A stretch of DNA of 64,000 nucleotides from Endomychus coccineus (Eukaryota; Arthropoda; Insecta; Coleoptera; Endomychidae): contig OY294067.1 of NCBI GenBank assembly GCA_958510875.1, positions 59,408,039-59,472,038 on the forward strand, read 5' to 3'. Below are positions 54,957 to 64,000 of the stretch, in pieces (within the stretch, counting starts at the first letter, position 1; each line of letters begins with the position of its first letter). A program made the position numbers and the translations under genes. The notes beneath the pieces are model-generated. The model was not told where the DNA came from. It ran no database searches and saw only the letters and a list, made by a program, of their open reading frames with translations.

Positions 54957-57325
54957 TATCATAAACTCTAACTTACGCGCAGCGAGCTCCTCGAGGCATA
55001 TGTCAAAATGATTTCGTTCGTAGCTAATTAAATAGGACGACTGGCGTTCATGCAATTATGTTTTTAGATAATTCGAACCTTCTAATTTCGATAGGCCACG
55101 TGAAAATCCCGGAGTCCAAAGCGCTAAAGACTTCTGAGTGTTACAATATTCGTATAAAATTGCGAAAGTTCGCACTTTTAGAAACTTCAAATTAATTATG
55201 ACATAATTATTTCAAACGTAAAGTAAGACACACGTTTTAGATTCCACAACCACCCTTGAAATAATTTTTGATATCCCGGTATGAACCGGGTTTAATATAA
55301 TGTCAGGTTAGGTTTGCTTGTACGTTATTCCTCTTAGTTAAACCAACATTATTTATCATAAACTCTAACTTACGCGCAGCGAGCTCCTCGAGGCATATGT
55401 CAAAATGATTTCGTTCGTAGCTAATTAAATAGGACGACTGGCGTTCATGCAATTATGTTTTTAGATAATTCGAACCTTCTAATTTCGATAGGCCACGTGA
55501 AAATCCCGGAGTCCAAAGCGCTAAAGACTTCTGAGTGTTACAATATTCGTATAAAATTGCGAAAGTTCGCACTTTTAGAAACTTCAAATTAATTATGACA
55601 TAATTATTTCAAACGTAAAGTAAGACACACGTTTTAGATTCCACAACCACCCTTGAAATAATTTTTGATATCCCGGTATGAACCGGGTTTAATATAATGT
55701 CAGGTTAGGTTTGCTTGTACGTTATTCCTCTTAGTTAAACCAACATTATTTATCATAAACTCTAACTTACGCGCAGCGAGCTCTTCGAGGCATATGTCAA
55801 AATGATTTCGTTCGTAGCTAATTACATAGGACGTCTGGCGTTCATGCATTATGTTTTTAGATAATTCGAACCTTCTAATTTCGATAGGCCACGTGAAAAT
55901 CCCGGAGTCCAAAGCGCTAAAGACTTCTGAGTGTTACAATATTCGTATAAAATTGCGAAAGTTCGCACTTTTAGAAACTTCAAATTAATTATGACATAAT
56001 TATTTCAAACGTAAAGTAAGACACACGTTTTAGATTCCACAACCACCCTTGATCAAAATAATTTTTGATATCCCGGTATGAACCGGGTTTAATATAATGT
56101 CAGGTTAGGTTTGCTTGTACGTTATTCCTCTTAGTTAAACCAACATTATTTATCATAAACTCTAACTTACGCGCAGCGAGCTCTTCGAGGCATATGTCAA
56201 AATGATTTCGTTCGTAGCTAATTACATAGGACGACTGGCGTTCATGCAATTATGTTTTTAGATAATTCGAACCTTCTAATTTCGATAGGCCACGTGAAAA
56301 TCCCGGAGTCCAAAGCGCTAAAGACTTCTGAGTGTTACAATATTCGTATAAAATTGCGAAAGTTCGCACTTTTAGAAACTTCAAATTAATTATGACATAA
56401 TTATTTCAAACGTAAAGTAAGACACACGTTTTAGATTCCACAACCACCCTTGACCAAAATAATTTTTGATATCCCGGTATGAACCGGGTTTAATATAATG
56501 TCAGGTTAGGTTTGCTTGTACGTTATTCCTCTTAGTTAAACCAACATTATTTATCATAAACTCTAACTTACGCGCAGCGAGCTCTTCGAGGCATATGTCA
56601 AAATGATTTCGTTCGTAGCTAATTACATAGGACGACTGGCGTTCATGCAATTATGTTTTTAGATAATTCGAACCTTCTAATTTCGATAGGCCACGTGAAA
56701 ATCCCGGAGTCCAAAGCGCTAAAGACTTCTGAGTGTTACAATATTCGTATAAAATTGCGAAAGTTCGCACTTTTAGAAACTTCAAATTAATTATGACATA
56801 ATTATTTCAAACGTAAAGTAAGACACACGTTTTAGATTCCACAACCACCCTTGACCAAAATAATTTTTGATATCCCGGTATGAACCGGGTTTAATATAAT
56901 GTCAGGTTAGGTTTGCTTGTACGTTATTCCTCTTAGTTAAACCAACATTATTTATCATAAACTCTAACTTACGCGCAGCGAGCTCTTCGAGGCATATGTC
57001 AAAATGATTTCGTTCGTAGCTAATTACATAGGACGTCTGGCGTTCATGCATTATGTTTTTAGATATTTCGAACCTTCTAATTTCGATAGGCCACGTGAAA
57101 ATCCCGGAGTCCAAAGCGCTAAAGACTTCTGAGTGTTACAATATTCGTATAAAATTGCGAAAGTTCGCACTTTTAGAAACTTCAAATTAATTATGACATA
57201 ATTATTTCAAACGTAAAGTAAGACACACGTTTTAGATTCCACAACCACCCTTGACCAAAATAATTTTTGATATCCCGGTATGAACCGGGTTTAATATAAT
57301 GTCAGGTTAGGTTTGCTTGTACGTT
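54930..57325 (-). repeat. Tandem array, six units of 397-401 bp
   Basis: Unit boundaries (ATTCCTCTTAG) fall at 54930, 55327, 55724, 56124, 56525 and 56926; the array ends near 57325. Periods are 397, 397, 400, 401, 401 and about 400. Units are nearly identical, differing by a GATC/GACC insertion beside AAAATAATTTTTGATATCC, a lost A in the GCA(A)TTATG string and a few substitutions. Each holds TCACGTG (E-box-like), an accGGGATATC block and the minus-strand frame YVISYERNHFDICLEELAAR, followed by NNVGLTKR. The first unit leads into a PLE C-terminus. Confidence 0.95.
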
Positions 57326-57814
57326 TAAATCGTTATTTCCCTGGTTCAAAAATTTAACTGATGGAGAAATATCATGGCATTATTAAAATGCCAAGACGAG
57401 TTATACAAGCGGTTTTTCTTCGAAAATTGTAAATTTTTTGTATGTATATTTCATTTTAAGCGCAAACCGATACGGACATGCGAAAAAGTTGATTAGCTGC
57501 ATAAATACGGTCTTGCAAAACAAATTTTCACTTTAGATATGAGGAACTATTGATGTATAAGCATATAAAATAGTTGAAGTATGAATAATTTCAAATTTCT
57601 TACTAGCCCGATAAATTTTATTGTTGTTTGAGTCAAACCAAAGTTTTCATTTCACACACCTATTATTTAGGATTTTTAATATACCTGATATATGAAGATC
57701 TGAAATTTTACTGAACGTGTTTCCGAGCAAGTGGTTTGATCTGTTTTGAGTGATCTACACTATTTTTGAGATGATATCTATGTATGCGGATACGATTGCG
57801 CCATTCCTATTGGT
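57326..57814. other. No gene recognised
   Basis: AT-rich sequence between the tandem array and a mariner; its last 100 bases are related to a dispersed repeat at 46.3-46.4 kb. Confidence 0.5.
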
Positions 57815-58829
57815 CGTAAAAAAAGTTAATTTCGCGTCTTGACTAAATATTATTTCTTGGGGGAAAACATTACGCAAACCAAAGCATCGCTTGTTAAACA
57901 TTATGGGGACTCCTCACCATCGATCGGAACGATTTACAAAAGGCTTATTGATTTTCGTTGTGGTAATATGACCACAAAGGACGCCGAACGTTCTGGTCGT
58001 CCAATTGAGGTTACAACGCCAGAAATCGGCGTAAAATCCATGGTATGATATTGAACGATCGGCGAGATTTCTGAGACAATGGGCATCTCAACCGAACTGA
58101 TACGGAATATTTTGCATGAATTTTTGAATATGAGAAAGCTGTCTGCCAGATGGGTGCTGCATTTGCTCTCTGTTGACATCGAGCGCGACCGTGTGACAAC
58201 TTCAAAGGAGTGTTTGGCGATGTTCAAGCGCGATAAGGACTATTTGCGCTGTTCCGTAACCGTGGACGAAACATGAAACCATCCTACACAGCAGAGACCA
58301 AAGAACAGTCGAAACAGTGAACTTGTCCTCGCGTATTTAAACCAAAAAAGACCAAAGTGGATTTATCGGCAAAGTCATGTCAACAGTTTTTTGGGATGGA
58401 CACGGTATTGTCCATATCGATTACCTTGAAAATGACAAAACGATCACCAGCGTAAATTATGCAGATCTGATGAATCGATTCGACGCCGATTTGAAGCGAA
58501 AGCGGCCTCATTTGGCAAAGAAAAAAGTGCTCTTCCACCAGGACAACGCACAGTTCCGCAGATTTGGCCCCCTGCGATTTTATCTGTTTCCAAACTTGGA
58601 GAAATGCTCAGCGGAAAAAGATATGGCTCCAGCGATTAGGTCATCGCTGAAAAAACACCTATTTTCAACGATTGCCGAAATCGTATTAATTGGAAGGGAT
58701 CGAAAAAGTAGATTAACGTTGAACGAAGTGTATCGAGCTACAAGCAGATTAGGTTGAGAAATAAAATAAGTTTTGACCAAATAAATCATTTCTTGTTTAA
58801 TTTTTCAGGGATTTTTCACCTTTCCCTCG
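57815..58829 (+). mobile_element. mariner element (copy C), 5'-truncated
   Basis: Lacks the 5' TIR and the ATG. Reads VNFASxLN-like, then KALLVKHYGDSSPSIGTI-like, MTTKDAERSGRPIEVTTPEI, MGISTELIRNILHEFLNMRK, LAMFKRDKDYLRCSVTVDET (first Asp), STVFWDGHGIVHIDYLENDK and LFHQDNAQ (second Asp kept). About 90 bases are deleted right after HQDNA, removing the PHPPYSPD region and the third Asp; the text resumes at RFYLFPNLEK. The 3' TIR ends CCTTTCCCTCG at 58829 beside TA. Confidence 0.88.
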
Positions 58830-59384
58830 TATATCACAGTTATATATTCAACCTGCAGAGGTGAAATCATAGATATGACGTCACAGTTTATTTTATGTGT
58901 ATACATTGGAATATACTTTATACAGTATAGTGCAATGATGGTATCATGAAAGTAAGGTTATATAATGTCAATAATTTTTATTCCATGTAACAGCAAGTGT
59001 GAGTATAAAACATAGAGCTATGAAATAGAGTATGTAGCACATTTCAATAAAATTCCAATACAACATAGAGTATAATTTAACGTTTTTCATTACCTATTTC
59101 TAAATAATTTTCAATATATTTTCTGTTCGTTTTTGGGCCGCGGTAGTCCCCTTGCAAATGTTACGTTGACATCTGTCTTCAGTTTTTCAAATGAAATCTA
59201 TAGTGCTTCCTGTATCATTATGGAAACAATGCTTTTCTGGTTATAAATATATATCACTATCAACATTTAACCTCTAAGTGTCCGATATATATTTAAAAAT
59301 TTTGGCAATGTCAGTATGGCAGTAGTGACGTCAAATTTTTGTTATAGGTCATGGACCATATACTTTATATAAAGTTGATAAATG
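58830..59384. repeat. Diverged dispersed repeat sequence
   Basis: Contains diverged pieces of the 46100-46670 repeat (ATGACGTCACAGTTTATTTT, ACATCTGTCTTCAGTTTTTC). No gene recognised. Confidence 0.4.
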
Positions 59385-60905
59385 TATGTTCAGTCGTACG
59401 GTCAAAAGAGGTGATTTGAAAATTTGATATGGCTAATTTGTATGTTATCTTATGTTTTTGGGTGCTCTTAATATGGGGAAAATAGTTTTTAAATTCCTGG
59501 AGTGCCGTTAGAAAAGTTATGTCCATTTTCTTACGGAAAAACTGGAAATGTTCCGAGTTTTTCATGTAATTAAATTAATTTTGAAAGAAAGGCTTTTTTT
59601 TATATAGAAAAGAGATTGTAAAAATATTTTGTTTGCATGGAAAACTGGCATTTTTGTTCTATTTTTCACTGGATTTTTTTTTGTCGCCAAAATTTGAATT
59701 TCACAAAAAACTGTAAAATTGCGATTTCACCCTGAAAAATGCATACTTTGACTCGAAACAAAATGCGTTTTGTAGATTTTGACAAATATCACCTAAAATA
59801 ACCATCAAAGACATTTTGCTATAAATGCCAAATTTTGGCGTACTTTGAAAATGTTTGATTTCGGAAAATTGGAAAAATTTTGAGGTTAGAATATTCGAAA
59901 AGAAACCAAATTGGAGATACTGTTAAAGCTCTTCAATACGCGTATTTTGAGCTACTGTAAATCAAGTTTGCTTTAGTAGAAGTTTAGATATTCATTTTAA
60001 CGTGTTTGGGCCTGTAGTGGGCCCAATTTTGGTTCCAGCATAAAAAATAAAATTCGATGGAAAGTAGATTACTTTCTCTATCTAAATTCAAAAGTGTAAA
60101 AAAAAAAAATTATCATGCAAACTAAAATTTTTTACACTTCTGGATTTAGATAGAAAAAGTCGTCTGCTTCCCATTGAATTTTTGATTTTTATGATGGGTC
60201 CAAAATTGGGCCCTATAGAGGCCCAAACACGTGTACATGAATATCTAGACTTCTACTAGTGCGAAATTGATTTACTATAGCTAAAAATACGAGTATTGAA
60301 GATCTCTAATAGTATCTCGAACATTTTGAACATTCTAACCTCAAAACTTCTCCAAATATCCGAAGTCAAAAATTTCCAAAGTCCCGCCAAAATTCTGCAT
60401 TTATAGCAAAATGTCATTTGATGGTTATTTTAGGTAATATTTGTTAAAATCTACAAAATGCATTTTGTTTTGAGTCATTTTGAGGCATTTTTCAGCGTGA
60501 AATCGCAATTTTACGGTTTATCGCGAAATTCAAATTTTGGCGACAAAAAAAAACCAATGCAAAATAGAACAAAAATGCCAACTTTCCACGCAAACAAAAT
60601 ATTTTTACATTCTCTTTTCTATTTAAAAACAATATGTTGTAAACCGTAAAAAAATCACAAAATTATTTCGGGCCCATAATCTTCAAATGACTTCTACCTT
60701 GATTTGTTCGACGCGTATTCAAATTATCTATGACTTTGGTTTTTTGTATTTTTTTGATTAGAGGCTTTATTTCAAAATTAATTTAAATAGATTATAAAAA
60801 AAGTGCTTTGTATTCATTAATCTGTAAAAAAAAAAGATTTGATCACATTCCAACCAGATCAAATTTTGCCGGATTCTCAGGGGATTCAGTCACCCGTGTA
60901 TCATG
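59385..60905. mobile_element. Large foldback element, copy 2
   Basis: Same family as 39019-40370: TTGATATGGC, TGTATGTTATCTTATGTTTT, AGATTGTAAAAATATTTTGT, CGTGTTTGGGCCTGTAGTGG and their complements at 60180-60720. The outer termini are degraded (left CAGTCGTACGGTC; right CAGTCACCCGTG). The arms turn near 60100-60115. No coding capacity. This copy is longer than copy 1 and keeps CTTCAAATGACTTCTACCTT in the right arm. Confidence 0.78.
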
Positions 60906-61780
60906 AAAGCAAGGTTGACATAGTCCTTTGTGTTAATGATTTTGCTAGTTGATCTGAAAAGAAATTATGATAATATCTTCATTAGAACATAGAGATGTAA
61001 AACACACATGTTGTTCATTCATTGTCATGACAGAGAGTATAATTCTTTAGCTTTAATTGATTAAGTTAGTTAATGCAGGAAGTTGGTGATCTACTGATCA
61101 GTTAATTATTTATGTTGTATTAGTAATTCGAACTTCATGACTACAGTTATGAGAAACTCATGACTTCTCTCATGAGAAATTCCTATTTTCATTATATAGT
61201 TTGCAGCTTTAATTTATTAAAACTGTTTACACTTTCTCTTAACTTAAATTATCTTGGCTTCTTGTTAAATGTCGCCTTACTTGGGCACAATTATAGATAG
61301 GCGTTTCGCTAACCATTACAGATGGCATCCTTTCACGTTCCAGAGCCGCTATGAGGTCCTGACTATCATTAACGGTTGCATTTGAACATAATGCTATCGA
61401 CTCCATCTATTTTCAAGCAAAAATGACGAAAACATTCTCCATTTGGCAACACGTTCGTGAAAACTTCATTCCTTGTCATAACATTTGAAGTTAAATTGAC
61501 AGATTCACTCACTTGGCCGACAAGCTAATTGAACTATATGTCATACTGAATAGCGCAATTTCCCTACGAGACCCACCCACAGCAATAAATGCCTGAATAA
61601 CTTATCCATTACCATCTGGTTGAGAAACAAACTGCCATAAATTGCCATTTATACTGAACTGTTCATCACCGCCCTAAAATTTAATACTTCAAATCAAAAT
61701 GAACTACCAACATCTACCACTGCCCACTTCATAAAACGGAAAATGTTCACATATTTTTTTTGCTCTCCTCATCAGAATCC
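60906..61780. other. No gene recognised
   Basis: AT-rich sequence. Near 61295-61330 there is an inverted relative of the GGTTGGCGAAACG string of the 26.1 kb inverted repeat. Confidence 0.5.
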
Positions 61781-61789
61781 GTTTTTACT

Positions 61790-61975
61790 TTTTCATTCAG
61801 TGTTTAACAGTTTATAGCTCTTCATGAACTTGTGGCGAAGATTACATTGGTAAAATAGGTCACAGACTGGCAAAAAAGCAAATACTTCGGACACCAATAG
61901 ATCGGCGCTTCTGAGAACTAACTAAAACACCAATCATCAAATCATCTACACTCTGTTGCTGAGGATTTGACATTA
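61790..61975 (+). pseudogene. Probable Penelope-like GIY-YIG fragment
   Basis: YSSS, stop, TCGEDYIGKIGHRLAKK resembles the Cys-x-x-x-YIG-K-x-G-x-R-L segment of PLE endonucleases, and SNHLHSVAEDLTL further on resembles the later SAVAEH block. Short and frame-broken, so the assignment is tentative. Confidence 0.4.
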
Positions 61976-62277
61976 TCAACTAAAAAATCACATCAAAAAG
62001 AATAACCTTAATATGTTACAAAACTAGCTTAATAGTATTAGCAAGTAGTTCAGTCAAAAGTTGTTGCACGAGAACCGAGACAGGAATATGAAGGAAAACG
62101 GCGCAATTTTCCACCAATTTTCCAGAATATTCCTTTTTTTAGTGAAATTTGTACCAAAATCATCAAGGTATCTTTTTTACTAACGAAGTGTAAGCCATCC
62201 TGAACACGATGAAAATAGCATTTTGCATTTTCTTGCGGTCTATAAAATTTTACATCTTTTTCACCCTTTTGACTGTA

Positions 62278-62625
62278 CAGGGTGTCCCATTTTAGGTACT
62301 TTTGCGGGTTATCTCCTGTATTTTTAAAGATAGAGAGTTGCAGTTTTCGCGACACTGTGCTACTTTTTCGTAAAACTCAAGATGCCGTCAACAGAATTTT
62401 CATAGCCCTTTTAGTTTTTAAGATACAGGGCATTTCTGAAAATGTTGCATTTTGTGACCCCCCTCGTATCTCCGTTATCCTTCAACTTATCGAAAAGGTA
62501 AAATAAAATTCTAATAGTTTTTTTTTTCCGTAGAATGCAGTGGTGTAGATAACTTTTGTTACATATTTAGTGTTTTTGAGTTATAAAGCAAACTTATGTT
62601 TTTTTAAATGGAACACCCTGTATAT
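62278..62625. mobile_element. TA-flanked CAGGGTGT terminal repeats (MITE or left arm of the following transposon)
   Basis: CAGGGTGTCCCATTT at 62278 (after TA) and AAATGGAACACCCTG ending at 62625 (before TA) are inverted, giving a 348-base TIR unit. Since the same ends are used by IS630/Tc1-superfamily elements such as the one at 22025-24174, the 62278 end could instead be the left end of the transposon whose transposase starts at 62871. Confidence 0.6.
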
Positions 62626-62870
62626 TTATAGACTATAAAATTTGTCTTTTTTTTACCTTTACAAAAATATATGATAGTATAAACTTTTTTTCAGAAACAC
62701 GCAAATAATTGACAATTTTTAGAAATTAAATACATATTTTAATAGTAGGCCATTGATATTGTTTATGACAAGAAACAGAAATAAACGTCAAATCTCTATC
62801 GCATTTAAGCTGTTTATTTTCGTTCTTTTGGTATCATTATTCAATAGATATTTATAAATTTTTTTGAATA

Positions 62871-63996
62871 ATGGCAGTTTACGAAAATTATGAGAAATAT
62901 GATATGATGGTATGTTTTATACAGAGTAATGAAAATTCTGAAGAAGCTTCGGAATTATATTTCCAAAGGTGAGTAAGCTATTATGGCTATGAAAATCTCT
63001 ATTATCATTTTAATTTATGCTTGTTAGATATCCAGAAAGAAGGCAACCGTTTTTTGGGATATTTGCCCGTTCAAAAGCAAATTTAGTTGAGCACGGATCA
63101 TTTGTTCACCCGCGCCCTAAAACATACAACAAAGAGAACAGGGAAAGAAAAGAGATAGATACTTTAGGATATATAGAAGCAACACCTTCGTCCTCAGGTA
63201 GAAAAATTGAGAAGGAAATTGGTGTGCCAAAAACTAACGCTCAGAGGATCTTGAAGAAATATAAGTATCATCCATACAAATTTAATATACTACAACATTT
63301 GCATCCTGGCGATGCTGAGCGCCGGGCACTGTTTTGCCAGTGGTATTTGCAACAAATCGACGCTAACGATTTATTTGGCAGACTTGTTATCTGGTCAGAC
63401 GAATGCTTTATTTCAAGTGCTGGCATTTTCAATCGTCACAATACCAAGAACTGGCATAGTGAAAATCAGCATTTAATGTTTGAAAGGGCACAACAAGGAC
63501 GCTTTGGAGTTGGGGTTTCATGTTTTATTTTGGGTAGACATATAGTTTATAGGATTTTTGAAGGAGGTCTTACAGCACGTAGATACTTAGAAATTTTTGA
63601 GGAAGTTATTCCAGAACTGCTCGAAAACATTCCATTAGCCCAGTATAATGCTGTTTACCTACAGCAAGATGGTGCCCCAAGTCATAACTCTAGGCTCTTA
63701 AGGGCCTTTCTTAATAATAAATTTCCTCAAAGATGGATAGGTACCAACGGACCTGTTAGATGGCCTCCACGATCACCAGATCTCTCAATTTTAGTTTTTT
63801 TTTATGGGGCTATATAAAAAATGAAGCATATAAAACTCGATATGACGGCATTGCAGAACTTCGAGAGGCAATTCATTTAGCTTTTCGAAATCTGCGAATG
63901 AGAACAATGGTTCTTTTGAACGCTATTCAAAGAATCTCAAAGATGTCCCAATTTTGCATTAGAGAAAATGGTGGTCAATTTGAACATCACATTTAA
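62871..63996 (+). pseudogene. IS630/Tc1-superfamily transposase with one intron, recently broken
   Basis: Exon 1 (62871-62968) encodes MAVYENYEKYDMMVCFIQSN, ENSEEASELYFQR. A 59-base intron (62969-63027) has a GTGAGT donor and a TTGTTAG acceptor; splicing keeps the frame into YPERRQPFFGIFARSK. Then follow an HTH region (SSSGRKIEKEIGVPKTNAQR), the first acid in VIWSDECFISS and the second in YLQQDGAPSHNS. Near 63800 a one-base loss in a T run shifts the frame and, in addition, the third Asp (expected LDFF) reads Val. The new frame continues LWGYIKNEAYKT to GGQFEHHI. Length about 355 residues is normal for the group; the 3' TIR lies beyond the window. Confidence 0.85.
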
Positions 63997-64000
63997 TTTT

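Noticed and set aside
54930..57325. Possible CRISPR array
   Set aside because: Units of about 400 bp with no short repeat/unique spacer alternation in a eukaryotic context; it is a tandem repeat.

Overview
This is a eukaryotic, almost certainly insect (arthropod) chromosomal window. It is AT-rich, shows no bacterial gene organisation, and contains no complete host gene I can recognise. Nearly every supportable feature is a broken transposable element or a repeat. The species cannot be named from the sequence. The mix (three mariner copies, Penelope-like elements, several non-LTR retrotransposon families, hAT and pogo relics, long-inverted-repeat DNA elements, tRNA-derived SINEs) is typical of a large, repeat-rich insect genome.

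Layout. 1-8.8 kb: a hairpin element cut by the window edge, a hAT (DUF4371-type) relic, a Penelope-like terminus, and a Penelope-like element (PLE) split by a 1.25 kb foldback element. 9.4-16.2 kb: a SINE, a CR1-like LINE tail, two abutting RNase H-type LINE fragments in opposite orientation, and a second foldback copy. 16.8-20.7 kb: direct repeats around a truncated mariner that ends inside a psq/CENP-B-type transposase N-terminus, a small-GTPase-like fragment, and an RT fragment. 22.0-25.3 kb: an IS630/Tc1-superfamily transposon with about 630 bp inverted repeats, next to a CR1-like LINE. 26.1-32.5 kb: an inverted repeat, a SINE, a hAT MITE, a Jockey-type LINE, a second RNase H LINE copy, a perfect 50 bp palindrome and an RLE-type LINE. 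33.2-45.3 kb: a TIR element, a mariner with a hAT nested inside it (target duplications visible), a large foldback element beside a PLE fragment, a pogo/tigger pseudogene and a dispersed unit. 46-54.6 kb: repeats, another foldback, and inverted and direct PLE termini. 54.7-57.3 kb: a six-unit tandem array of a 397-401 bp unit fused to a PLE C-terminus. 57.8-64 kb: a third mariner, a second large foldback, and an intron-containing but broken IS630-type transposase at the right edge.

Most notable: the PLE termini carry hammerhead-ribozyme-like motifs (at least six). Stems I, II and III can be drawn by eye, and a compensatory base-pair change between copies supports stem I. Also notable are the PLE-linked tandem array, whose unit recurs at two other loci; a transposon whose long inverted repeats place the transposase start codon at both ends; and layered insertions that give a relative chronology.
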